Assembly (NCBI GenBank): GCA_964648215.1
Contig: CAZYMF010000013.1
Span: forward strand, 1 to 48,574
DNA from: CAZYMF01 sp964648215
GTDB taxonomy: Bacteria > Desulfobacterota > Binatia > HRBIN30 > JACQVA1
Direction of reading: 5' to 3'
Length of the DNA stretch: 48,574 bases
Part shown: positions 9,089-17,447 of the stretch, one piece after another
Position numbering within the stretch: position 1 is the first letter of the stretch
How the letters are laid out: each line of letters opens with the position of its first letter
Position numbers and translations under genes: made by a program
Notes under the pieces: generated by a model
What the model saw: the letters and a program-made list of their open reading frames with translations, nothing else
Told to the model about the DNA's origin: nothing
The model's database searches: none

Positions 9089-9325
9089 GGTACCCCCCCT
9101 TCCTGGCTTCGAGCCTGGCTTCGAGTGAATTCGAGTGCTTGCTTGTGCCCACGCATAAGACAAAGCACCCGCTCGGTTCAACCCAATTCTCTGCTCGGTC
9201 AGCGACTCACCCTGGGGGACCGGCATAAGTGGCCGCTACACCGCCGCTTTCCTTGAGGGGCGCCGATCCGGCCTGGGGGACGTGGGCGCCGTCGCCCGCT
9301 CTCGCACTGCTCGAGGACAACCTCG
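9089..9325. other. Gene-free stretch upstream of the dockerin gene
   Basis: The promoter region of the minus-strand dockerin protein should lie here. The short plus-strand frames have no recognisable product. The stretch leads directly into the TrkA-tail relic. Confidence 0.4.
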
Positions 9326-9402
9326 CCGCGGGTCGTCTTCTTGATCCAGGGCAAGGACCTCCGCGACGTGCGCAAGCGCTGGCGGCCGAAGAAGGCCGAG
9401 TA
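9326..9402 (+). pseudogene. Relic of a TrkA-like C-terminus
   Basis: The plus-strand frame from 9332 to the stop at 9400-9402 reads VVFLIQGKDLRDVRKRWRPK then KAE-stop. The end of the complete TrkA-like protein at 5245-5307 reads LADLRKRWQPKNAE-stop, with the same KDLRDVRKRW-type tail. Nothing TrkA-like is visible upstream, and the frame is not preceded by a start. It is best read as the leftover 3' end of a second potassium-regulatory gene, truncated by deletion. Its upstream neighbour faces it and its downstream neighbour converges on it. Confidence 0.6.
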
Positions 9403-9425
9403 GCCAGCGCTCGGCGGTGCTCTCG

Positions 9426-11168
9426 CTACTGGTCCAGATCCGCGTAGTAGGGGATCTGGATGCCTTCCTTTTCGCTCTCGCCCTCGCCGGACTTGGCGGC
9501 GCCGACCATGGCGATGGTGATGGGGGCGATGACCGACGGGTCGGTCATGACGTTGACGCAGGCGGGTTTCCCGGCCGCGAGGGCGCGCTGCAGCGCCGGG
9601 GCGAGGTCCTCGGGGCGCTCGACGTGCTCGGCGTGACAGCCGAAGCCGGCGGCGGCCAGATCGTAGCGGGTCGGAGCGAGATCGGTCACCACGCGGCTGC
9701 CCGCGCCGAAGATCAGGTCTTGGCCGTGCGCCGACATGCCCCACTGCTGGTCGTTGTTGACCACGGTGACGATCGGCAGCTTGTGCCGCATCATGGTGTC
9801 GAACTCGGCGAAGTTGAGGCCGACCGAGCCGTCGCCGATCACGCACACCACCGGACGCTCGGGGTGGGCCACCTTGGCGGCGATCGCGAACGGCATGCCG
9901 GTGCCGAGACAGCCGAGATAGCCGTGGGTCAGGAAGCGACCGCCCGCCTGGCTTTGCGCGGCCATGTCAACCCAGCTCGCCGTCTCGCCGCCGTCGGCCA
10001 CCAGCACCGCCTCGGGGCCGGCCGCTTGCACCACCTCGTGTGCCATGCGGAAGGGGTGGATGGGAGCGCTGTCGGCGCTCAGGGCTTCGGCGAACATCAT
10101 CTGCGGAAACGCAGCGGTTTGCTTCACCGTGCCCTGCCAGTCCTGGCGGTCCGGCCAGCGCCGCTCGCGGCCGGCGCGGGCGAGCGCCAGCAACGTCTCG
10201 CGGCAGTCGGCCTGGATGCCGAGCTGGATGTCGCGGTTGCGGCCGATCTCCTCGCCCTCGATGTCGACCTGGATGATGCGGCGCGCGGGGGCGAGGAAGC
10301 CGCCGCCGTGACCGCCGGTGAACAGGCCGAGCCGCGTGCCGAGCAGAAGCACCACGTCCGGCGCGGCGCCACCGCTGGCCAGGGCCGCCAGGGTGAAGAA
10401 GCTCCGCCCGGAAAGCGGGTGGCTCGCCGGTACCGTGCCCTGCGCCTTGGCGTTGCAGAAGACCGGGATGCCGCTCTGCTCGGCGAAGGCGAGCAGGGCC
10501 TCGCCGGCGTGCGAGAACCAGACGCCGCCGCCGGCCAGGATCGCCGGCCGCTCCGCCTGCTCCAGCCATTCGAGGGCCTGCTCGACGGCCGCGGGGGACG
10601 GCGCCGGCGCCGCGTCGGGGCGGACACGCTGGGGAAACACGACCTTCTCCTCGTCGACGCGCGAGAACAGGACGTCGATGGGCAGCTCGAGGAAGACCGG
10701 GCCGGGGCGCCCGGTAGCGGCGACGCGCAACGCCTGCGCCACCAGCTCCGGAATCCGATGGGTGTGGGTGATGCGGTGCGCCCACTTGGTGATCGGCTGC
10801 ATCAGGGCGAGCTGGTCGAAGCCGCCCTGCAGCGGCAGCGTCTCGGCGTCGCGCAACGGCGCGGCGCCGCCGAGGAACAGGGTGGGGATGCAGTCGAGGT
10901 AGGCGTTGGTCACCGCCGTCACCACGTCGGTTACCCCGGGCCCGGCGGTCACCAGGGCGACGCCGACGCGCCCGGTGGTGCGTGCCCACCCGTCGGCGGC
11001 ATGACCGGCCGCCTGCTCGTGCCGGGTGTCGGTCCAGCGGATCTTCCGGCCGCGCGCGGCCTGGTAGATCGCGTCGAGGTGGCCGCCGTGAAGCGTGAAC
11101 ACGTGCTGAATGCCCTCCTGCTCCAACACTCGAACGAGCATCTCGCCGCCGTCGATACGTGCCATCAT
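9426..11168 (-). CDS. Thiamine diphosphate-dependent enzyme, acetolactate synthase / 2-hydroxyacyl-CoA lyase type
   Basis: ThDP-binding carboligase or decarboxylase of about 580 residues with three domains. The N-terminal Pyr domain holds the catalytic Glu at E51 in RHEQAAGHAADG. The middle domain includes GTRLGLFTGG and a VDIEGEEIGRN segment. The C-terminal PP domain has the ThDP/Mg motif beginning GDGSVGLNFAEFD and ending VVNNDQQWG. I chose ATG 11168 (or the adjacent ATG 11165) because GAGGAG lies just upstream and the Pyr domain starts there; the open frame to 11303 is probably non-coding. No regulatory subunit is adjacent, which argues against a biosynthetic acetolactate synthase. Benzaldehyde lyase, 2-hydroxyacyl-CoA lyase and oxalyl-CoA decarboxylase relatives are the main alternatives. 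Confidence 0.85.
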   Translation of the reverse strand: MMARIDGGEMLVRVLEQEGIQHVFTLHGGHLDAIYQAARGRKIRWTDTRHEQAAGHAADGWARTTGRVGVALVTAGPGVTDVVTAVTNAYLDCIPTLFLGGAAPLRDAETLPLQGGFDQLALMQPITKWAHRITHTHRIPELVAQALRVAATGRPGPVFLELPIDVLFSRVDEEKVVFPQRVRPDAAPAPSPAAVEQALEWLEQAERPAILAGGGVWFSHAGEALLAFAEQSGIPVFCNAKAQGTVPASHPLSGRSFFTLAALASGGAAPDVVLLLGTRLGLFTGGHGGGFLAPARRIIQVDIEGEEIGRNRDIQLGIQADCRETLLALARAGRERRWPDRQDWQGTVKQTAAFPQMMFAEALSADSAPIHPFRMAHEVVQAAGPEAVLVADGGETASWVDMAAQSQAGGRFLTHGYLGCLGTGMPFAIAAKVAHPERPVVCVIGDGSVGLNFAEFDTMMRHKLPIVTVVNNDQQWGMSAHGQDLIFGAGSRVVTDLAPTRYDLAAAGFGCHAEHVERPEDLAPALQRALAAGKPACVNVMTDPSVIAPITIAMVGAAKSGEGESEKEGIQIPYYADLDQ

Positions 11169-11535
11169 CGATCTCCTCTCCGGCCTCGTCGCCCGGGCCG
11201 CCGAATCTGAGGAACCGTCTACTGCATTCCTGCCGCGGAGCCAATGTCTCGGGTGGAAGAGCCGAGCGGTGAACACCTGAAAGGTGGAGGGAAGCCTCGA
11301 CACTCAACCCCCAACCCCCAACCCCCAACCCCCAACCCCCAACACCCAACACCCGACACCCTTCCGGAGGCTCTGAGGGGCTCCATGGCGTTTGCCAAAG
11401 CGTCCGCAAGGGCAGCCGACGCAAAAAGGCGGTAGCTAGTTGTTTAGTTGACGCTGGGTCGCGCGGCGCGCTCTGATGGACGTGTCCCACAATTGATCGG
11501 GTGGGTGGCATGCGCCTTGCCCTCCGCGTCGAGGC
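11169..11535. other. Divergent intergenic region
   Basis: Separates the minus-strand ThDP enzyme from the plus-strand subtilase. It contains the C-rich heptamer array at 11304-11353 and no supported gene. Confidence 0.5.
11304..11353. repeat. CCCCCAA heptanucleotide tandem array
   Basis: About five near-perfect copies of CAACCCC (7-bp period) pass into degenerate CAACACC and CCGACACC units. One strand is C-rich and the other G-rich, so the opposite strand has the runs needed for a G-quadruplex. It lies between two divergent start codons, about 135 bp upstream of the ThDP enzyme start. Confidence 0.85.
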
Positions 11536-13458
11536 ATGACGCATGGCAATCGGCTCCGGTGGGTGAATCGAGCGGCGTTGTCGGGCCTGGTGGTGGGGTT
11601 GTTTTGCACTTGTCTGGGGGGCGCTGCGGCCGCTGGCCCGATCGATGGCGCGGCGACGGTTCGCTTGATCGTACGGCCGAGGGTCGGCGTGTTTGCCTCC
11701 AAGCAGCAGCGACTGCTGGCACGCGAAGGGGCCCGCCTGCGCCGGCGCCTCGCCCGCCTGGGGGCCGAGGTGGTTGACGTGCCCCGCAGCAAGGCCGACC
11801 GCATCGCGGCGCGTCTGCGCCAGAGCGGCGCCTTTGCCGTCGTGGAACGGGACAACGTGGCGCGGGCGGCCGGGACGCCGGACGATCCGATGTTCTCGTG
11901 GGAATGGGGGTTGGTCCGGGTCAACACGGTCGAGTCATGGGGCGTCACGCTGGGCTCACCGGACGTGCCGGTGGCCGTGGTCGATACGGGTGTCGACGCC
12001 GGCCATCCCGACCTGCAAGGGCAGCTCTTGCCAGGCTACGACTTCGTCAACGACGACGACGATCCCAGTGACGACAACGGCCACGGCACGGCGATGGCGG
12101 GCATCATCGCCGCGCGCGCCGACAACGGCGTCGGCGTCGCCGGCGTGGCGCCGGACGGTCGCGTCATGCCGATCAAAGTGCTGGGCTCCGACGGCACCGG
12201 GTACTACAGCACGCTGGCCGAAGGAATCGTCTACGCGGTGGATCACGGCGCGCGCGTGGTCAGTTTGAGCCTGACGGGGCCGGCGCCGTCGACGACTTTG
12301 CAGAACGCGGTCGACTACGCGCGTGCCCACGGAGTGATCGTGGTGGCGGCGGCGGGCAACAGCGGCGACTCCACCGCCGCGTATCCGGCCGACTACGACG
12401 ACGTGGTGGCGGTGGCCGCCAGTGACGTCAACGATCGGCGGGCGTGGTTCTCCAGCTACGGGCCGGCGACCGCCCTGGCCGCGCCCGGCGTGGGTGTCAT
12501 GACCACGCAGATGGGCGGGGGCTACGGTGGGTCCACCGGAACCTCGCCGGCCACGGCGATGACCGCGGGCACCTTCGCCCTGTTGCTCGCGGCCAATCCG
12601 GGGCTGACGGTCGACGACGCCGTCACGCGCATGACCGAAAACGCGGTCGACCTCGGCACCAAGGGCTGGGATCCCTATTTCGGCTTCGGCCGCGTGGACG
12701 CCTATGCCGCGCTGATGCCCGGCCAGAGCGTCCGCCACCTTCCGGATCACACGCTTCCCGTGGTCAAGCTGGTGAGCCCCACGGCCAACAGCCTCGTCTA
12801 TGGCTTGGTCCCCATCGACGTCTCCGCCTCCGACAACGTCGGCGTCACGGAGGTCGACCTGGTCGTCGACCAGCAGCTCCGGGAGAAGGCGCTGATGCCA
12901 CCGTTCTCCTTCGCCTGGGATACCAGCTCTGTCTCTCCCGGGCGGCACATCTTGCAGCTCTTCGCCTGCGATGCTTCCGGCAACTGCGCCGCCAGCCGCA
13001 AGGCCGCCGTACTGGTCACCCCCGGGGTCGGGCTGCTGGTGAAGCACGGCGTGGTGAAGTACGGGCTGAAACCGCAGAGGGACGCCGTATCCGTCAAAGC
13101 CGTGTTCGCGTTGCCTGACGGCCAGACGCTGGATCCGGACACCGACACGATCAGCGTCGAGCTCGACGACGGGGACGGGACCCTGTTTGCGACGACGATG
13201 CCGGCGGCGTCGATGACCCTGACCCGGCGCGGGGTGATGCGCAGCAGCACGACTCCCTCGTCCCCGGCCGACGGAGACGTGGTCGTTCGCATCGTGCGCC
13301 GACGACGCGGGAACGGGTACGTGCTCCGGCTGAGAAGTCATTCGCTGAGCCTGGGCTCGGCCGCGGCAACGATGAACCTGCGCGTGACCGTCGGGTCGGC
13401 GATTCTCAGCCAGTCGCTTTCATTTCGCAACGTCCGTCGCCGGATGGTCGCACCGTAA
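11536..13458 (+). CDS. Secreted subtilisin-like serine protease (S8) with C-terminal Ig-like domain
   Basis: Extracellular or periplasmic endopeptidase of 640 residues. A signal peptide covers residues 1-33 (hydrophobic core LSGLVVGLFCTCLGGA). An I9-like prodomain spans about 40-108. The S8 domain contains catalytic D150 (VAVVDTGVD), H183 (NGHGTAMAG), oxyanion N275 (AAAGNSGD) and S337 (GTSPATAM). Residues about 400-490 match a bacterial Ig-like domain (VSASDNVGVTEVDLVVD), with a further beta-rich tail. The gene is single and converges on the asnB-like gene with a 41-bp gap. Its substrate is unknown. Confidence 0.93.
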   Translation: MTHGNRLRWVNRAALSGLVVGLFCTCLGGAAAAGPIDGAATVRLIVRPRVGVFASKQQRLLAREGARLRRRLARLGAEVVDVPRSKADRIAARLRQSGAFAVVERDNVARAAGTPDDPMFSWEWGLVRVNTVESWGVTLGSPDVPVAVVDTGVDAGHPDLQGQLLPGYDFVNDDDDPSDDNGHGTAMAGIIAARADNGVGVAGVAPDGRVMPIKVLGSDGTGYYSTLAEGIVYAVDHGARVVSLSLTGPAPSTTLQNAVDYARAHGVIVVAAAGNSGDSTAAYPADYDDVVAVAASDVNDRRAWFSSYGPATALAAPGVGVMTTQMGGGYGGSTGTSPATAMTAGTFALLLAANPGLTVDDAVTRMTENAVDLGTKGWDPYFGFGRVDAYAALMPGQSVRHLPDHTLPVVKLVSPTANSLVYGLVPIDVSASDNVGVTEVDLVVDQQLREKALMPPFSFAWDTSSVSPGRHILQLFACDASGNCAASRKAAVLVTPGVGLLVKHGVVKYGLKPQRDAVSVKAVFALPDGQTLDPDTDTISVELDDGDGTLFATTMPAASMTLTRRGVMRSSTTPSSPADGDVVVRIVRRRRGNGYVLRLRSHSLSLGSAAATMNLRVTVGSAILSQSLSFRNVRRRMVAP

Positions 13459-13499
13459 GCCGTACGCACAGAGCGGAAGCCCGTGCCACCGAACCCGCC

Positions 13500-15014
13500 T
13501 CAGGGGGTATTCGGGCGGAGAGCCCAACGGGCGACATTCGCGAGGACGGGTGCCGGGTCGGCGTAGGTCTCGCAGAGAATCTTGTGGTACAAGCACTCCT
13601 CGGCCGAGCGGAGGTGGGCCTCGGGGTGGCGCTCCGAGTACTCCCTGGCGTCCGCGGCCGGCATCCAGCGGCCGGTGATTTCGGCTAGCAGATCGACGGT
13701 GCCGCTGCCCTCGTCGAACTGTTCCTTGTCCCGCCAGACGATCTCGGCGGGTAGCAGGTCTTCGCAAGCCTGGCGCAGAACCCACTTCTCCACCGCCCGC
13801 GCCCCGTCGTCCGCCCGGAGCTTGAGCTGCGGTGGAATCGTCTGGGCCAGCTCGATCATCTCCACGTCCAGGAACGGCACTCGTCCCTCGATGGAGTGGG
13901 CCATCGTCATACGATCGACCCGCTGCAGATTGACGTTGTGCAGGCACTGGACCGAACGCCGCAGCTCGCGGCGAAGCAGGGTGGGATCCTTGTACTCCCG
14001 GTAGTAGCGGTATCCCGCGAAGAGCTCGTCCGCTCCCTCGCCGGTGAGAATGACCTTCACTTCCCGGGAGGCCAGGCGGGCCGTGAAGTAGCAGGGGATG
14101 GCGCTGCGAACCAGGTCCTGGTCGAACGACTCCAGGTGGAAGAGAATCTCGGGGAGGCAGGCGGCGATCTCCCCGGGCTTGAGGACGTACTCGTGATGAA
14201 TGGTGTCGAGGTGGCGAGCGACGGCGCGGGCCGCCGCGGCGTCGCGGCTGCCCGCGATGCCGACGGAGAAGGTGTGCAGCTCGTCGACGTGGGGCCGGAC
14301 GAGCGCCGCGATGGTGCTGCTGTCCAGCCCGCCGGAGAGAAAGGCCCCGAGCGGAACGTCGCTCATCAGGCGCTTGGTCACCGACCGCTCCAACGTCTCG
14401 CGGACCAGGGCGACGTGCTCGTTCGCGCTTCGCGGCACGGGCGTGAGGTCAGGCACCTCGTAGTAGGGGCGAGTGCCGATTCGCGAGTGAAACCACGAGC
14501 CGGGCGGGAATTCCGTGATGTCGTCCGCCAGGCCAACGAGCGCCTTGATCTCCGAGGCGAAGAGAAGGTTGCCGTGTCGCCGGCCGAAGTAAAGGGGTTT
14601 GATGCCGATCGGGTCCCGCGCAACGAAGAGGTCGTCGCCGTCGGTGAGCGCGAACGCGAACATCCCGTCGAGATCGCCGGCGCAGGCCGTGCCCTGCTCC
14701 GCATACAGGGCGAGAGCGGTTTCGCTGTCGCTCTGCGTCCGGAACCGATGGCGATCTTGCAGTCGGGCTTGCAGCGAACGAAAGTTGTAGATCTCGCCGT
14801 TGGCAACGATGGCGCGGCGGCCGTCCGCGGACCGGATCGGTTGGTTGCCCCCGGCCGGATCCATGATCGCCAGCCGGCAGTGACCCAGCACCGCACGCCG
14901 CCCCGGCTCCCGCAGTATCCCGTGCGCGTCGGGCCCGCGGTGAACCAGTCGCTGCATCATCGCGCGGACGGCTTCCTCGTCGCCCGCGCCCCAGAGGACG
15001 GCGATGCCGCACAC
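13500..15014 (-). CDS. asnB: Asparagine synthase-like glutamine amidotransferase
   Basis: Glutamine-dependent amidation of a carboxylate through an acyl-AMP, classically aspartate to asparagine. The N-terminal class II glutaminase domain starts MCGIAV with catalytic C2; NGEIYN (72-77) is also conserved. The synthetase domain has the PPi-loop SGGLDSS (227-233). At 504 residues it is shorter than E. coli AsnB. It is the last gene of a minus-strand run with an osmolyte-type ABC transporter and a methyltransferase, 5 bp after the permease stop. That context makes amidation of a small peptide or compatible solute a real alternative to housekeeping asparagine synthesis. Confidence 0.85.
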   Translation of the reverse strand: MCGIAVLWGAGDEEAVRAMMQRLVHRGPDAHGILREPGRRAVLGHCRLAIMDPAGGNQPIRSADGRRAIVANGEIYNFRSLQARLQDRHRFRTQSDSETALALYAEQGTACAGDLDGMFAFALTDGDDLFVARDPIGIKPLYFGRRHGNLLFASEIKALVGLADDITEFPPGSWFHSRIGTRPYYEVPDLTPVPRSANEHVALVRETLERSVTKRLMSDVPLGAFLSGGLDSSTIAALVRPHVDELHTFSVGIAGSRDAAAARAVARHLDTIHHEYVLKPGEIAACLPEILFHLESFDQDLVRSAIPCYFTARLASREVKVILTGEGADELFAGYRYYREYKDPTLLRRELRRSVQCLHNVNLQRVDRMTMAHSIEGRVPFLDVEMIELAQTIPPQLKLRADDGARAVEKWVLRQACEDLLPAEIVWRDKEQFDEGSGTVDLLAEITGRWMPAADAREYSERHPEAHLRSAEECLYHKILCETYADPAPVLANVARWALRPNTP

Positions 15015-15019
15015 GGCGC

Positions 15020-16630
15020 CTACTTTCCCAGCAATCCGCGGCGGTCCAGAAACCGGCGGGCGACGTCGCGCGGGCGGAGCTTCTTTTGGTCCACCTCGAA
15101 GTTGAGTCGTTGCATGGTCGCGTCATCCAGGCGATCCGCGAGCAGATCGAGCACCTGGCGCAGCTCGGGGTGGGCAGCGAGCACCTCGCGTCGGATGACC
15201 GGGGCGGCCTGATACGAAGGGAAGAAGCCGCGGTCGTCTTTCAATGGCTGGAGCCCGAGAGCGGCGATGCGTCCGTCGGTGGCAAAGGCGCCGATCACGT
15301 CCACCTCGTGGTCGGCGATCGCCTGGTACATGAGCGCCGGATCGAGATCGCGGACCTCGCCGAAGTGAAGCCCGTAGGCCCGGCGCAGCCCGGGGTAACC
15401 GTCCGGCCGCGCGCTGAACTCGGCCGTGAAGCCGGCGCGAAGCGTCGGTGCGATCGGTACCAGGTCGGAGATGGTGTGCAGTTGGCGCGTGGCGGCATCG
15501 GACTTACGCACCGTGATCGCGTAGGTGTTGTTGAAGCCGAAGGGACGGAGCCATTCGGCCGAGAACCGCCGCCGGTATTCCCGGGCCACCGTGTCGTAGG
15601 CGCGATCCGGATCCGTGATCACGGGGTGGGCGAGAATGGCGGTCAGGGCCGTGCCGGTGTATTCGGCGTAGAGGTCGATCCCACCGCTCACCAATGCTCC
15701 GTGGCAGATCATCGTTCCCCCGAGGTTGAACCGCCGCTCCACTCTCAGATCGGTGTGCGCCTGGATGAGCTGGGTCATCAACTCCCCGAGGATGAGCTGC
15801 TCGGTGAAGTTCTTCGTGCCGACGCGCACCGTCTCGGCTTCCGCTGCAGACGATCCCCAGGCCGGGCTTGAGGAGGACGCGCTCGTCGAGAAGTAGGCGA
15901 AGCAGCCCGTGACGACGAGGATCGCCGGCAGCAGCAGGGCCAGCGGACGCAGGGAGCGGTCGATGGCCGCCTTCAGCGGGGTGCCCCGCGAGCGCCGGCG
16001 ACCAAGGCCCCATTGAAAGGCCGCGATGGAGCCGTCGACGATCAGGGCCAGTACCGCGGCGGGAACGGCACCGAGCAGGATCAGATTGGTGTTGGATAGG
16101 GCGAGTCCCCGGTTGATGAACTGGCCGAGACCGCCGGCGCCGATGAAGGCTGATAGGGTTGCGATGCCGACACTGACCACGGCGGCCGTGCGGATACCGG
16201 CCACGATCACCGGCAAGGAGAGGGGGAGCTCGACCAGCCACAGGCGCTGACGCGAGGTCATCCCGATCCCGCGCGCCGCCTCCACCACCGCGGGCGAGAC
16301 GCCTTCCAGGCCGGTCAGCGTGTTGCGAACGATCGGCAGCAGGGCATAGAGGGTGAGGGCGATGATGGCCGGGGTTGCCCCGATCTTCTGCAGCAACGCC
16401 AGGAGGATGGCGAGCATCGCCAGGCTGGGGACCGTTTGCAGGATGCCGACCCCCGCCGTCAGCGGGCCGCGCAGCCACCGGATCCGGGCGGCGCAGATAC
16501 CGAGCGGGACCCCGAGGAGGATGGCCATCCCGGTGGAGACGCCGGTCAGCATCAGGTGCTGGCCGGTACGCAACCAGAGCTCGGGCAGCCGTGCCGAGAC
16601 GAACGCGAGCCACGAGTCTGCGGCCATCAC
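15020..16630 (-). CDS. ABC transporter permease fused to substrate-binding domain (glycine betaine/choline type)
   Basis: Membrane protein that combines two components of an osmoprotectant importer. Residues 1-210 are a BPD-type permease with a GVETAR-like EAARGIGMTSRQ loop. A further membrane segment (PLALLLPAILVVTG, near 235) anchors a C-terminal QAT/OpuAC-like binding domain that starts near VRVGTKNFTEQ and includes YAEYTGTAL and GFNNTYAITV. The domain would sit outside the membrane. The total is 536 residues with a GTG start at 16630 (alternative ATG 16627). The start overlaps the stop of the ATPase gene by 4 bp. The fused layout resembles OpuCB-OpuCC or OsmF-type systems. The substrate is inferred only. 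Confidence 0.9.
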   Translation of the reverse strand: MMAADSWLAFVSARLPELWLRTGQHLMLTGVSTGMAILLGVPLGICAARIRWLRGPLTAGVGILQTVPSLAMLAILLALLQKIGATPAIIALTLYALLPIVRNTLTGLEGVSPAVVEAARGIGMTSRQRLWLVELPLSLPVIVAGIRTAAVVSVGIATLSAFIGAGGLGQFINRGLALSNTNLILLGAVPAAVLALIVDGSIAAFQWGLGRRRSRGTPLKAAIDRSLRPLALLLPAILVVTGCFAYFSTSASSSSPAWGSSAAEAETVRVGTKNFTEQLILGELMTQLIQAHTDLRVERRFNLGGTMICHGALVSGGIDLYAEYTGTALTAILAHPVITDPDRAYDTVAREYRRRFSAEWLRPFGFNNTYAITVRKSDAATRQLHTISDLVPIAPTLRAGFTAEFSARPDGYPGLRRAYGLHFGEVRDLDPALMYQAIADHEVDVIGAFATDGRIAALGLQPLKDDRGFFPSYQAAPVIRREVLAAHPELRQVLDLLADRLDDATMQRLNFEVDQKKLRPRDVARRFLDRRGLLGK

Positions 16631-17385
16631 AGCATCTCGCGGTACGCAGCGAGCTGCTGGGCCGGCTTGGCGAAGAGCTCGCGGACGAAATCCGTGGCCG
16701 GATTCTGCAGGATCTCCTCTCTCCTGCCGATCTGCTCGAGTCGCCCGCCATGGAGAACGGCGATTCTGTCCCCGAGGGCGAGTGCCTCGAAAATGTCATG
16801 GGTGACGAAGAGGATCGTCTCCTTCAACCTCTCCTTGAGAGCGAGCAGCTCCTGCTGCAGCGTGTCGCGCGTCAGGGCGTCCAGAGCGCCGAAGGGCTCG
16901 TCCATCAAAAGGTAGGCCGGGTCCGCTGCCAGGGCCCGCCCCACGCCCACACGCTGCTGCTGACCGCCGGAGAGCTCCTCGGGGAACCGGCCGGCATACG
17001 CCTCCGGCGCGAGACCGACGGTACGGAGAACCTCGTGCGCCCGTTCCCGTCGCCTCGGCGCGGGCCAGCCGAGCAGGCGCGGCACCATGGCCACGTTCTC
17101 CTCGACCGTCATGTGGGGGAACAGCCCGATGCCCTGGAATACGTACCCGATCTTCCGGCGAAGGGAGATCGGGTCCTGTCCGGCGATGTCCGTGCCGTCC
17201 AGCTCGATTGCACCGGAGGTGGGTTCGAGAAGGCGGTTGGTCAGCTTGAGCAGCGTGGTCTTGCCGCATCCGGAGGAACCGAGGAGAACGAGCGTCTCGC
17301 CCTCGTGCACATCAAAGGAGACGTCGTCGACGGCGAAGTGCCGGCCGTCATCGAACGACTTGGAGACGTGTCTGAAGGAGATCAT
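16627..17385 (-). CDS. ABC transporter ATP-binding protein (osmoprotectant type)
   Basis: Cytoplasmic ATPase for the adjacent permease/binding protein. The 252-residue sequence shows Walker A GSSGCGKTT (36-44), Q-loop Q84, signature LSGGQQQR (138-145), Walker B LLMDEP (159-164), D-loop and the switch His in VTHDIFEA. It is closest in pattern to OpuCA/ProV proteins but ends soon after the ABC domain, so the C-terminal CBS pair that senses ionic strength is missing. Translation is coupled to the next gene by GTGA. Confidence 0.92.
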   Translation of the reverse strand: MISFRHVSKSFDDGRHFAVDDVSFDVHEGETLVLLGSSGCGKTTLLKLTNRLLEPTSGAIELDGTDIAGQDPISLRRKIGYVFQGIGLFPHMTVEENVAMVPRLLGWPAPRRRERAHEVLRTVGLAPEAYAGRFPEELSGGQQQRVGVGRALAADPAYLLMDEPFGALDALTRDTLQQELLALKERLKETILFVTHDIFEALALGDRIAVLHGGRLEQIGRREEILQNPATDFVRELFAKPAQQLAAYREML

Positions 17386-17447
17386 CGTTCATCCGGCTCC
17401 GTGAAGTCGCCGGATGCGTGACGCATTCGCCCGACTCGTCCGGCCGA

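Noticed and set aside
11436..11948. 170-codon minus-strand frame upstream of and within the subtilase gene
   Set aside because: It is antisense to the signal peptide and prodomain of a clear protease and has no family-like sequence.
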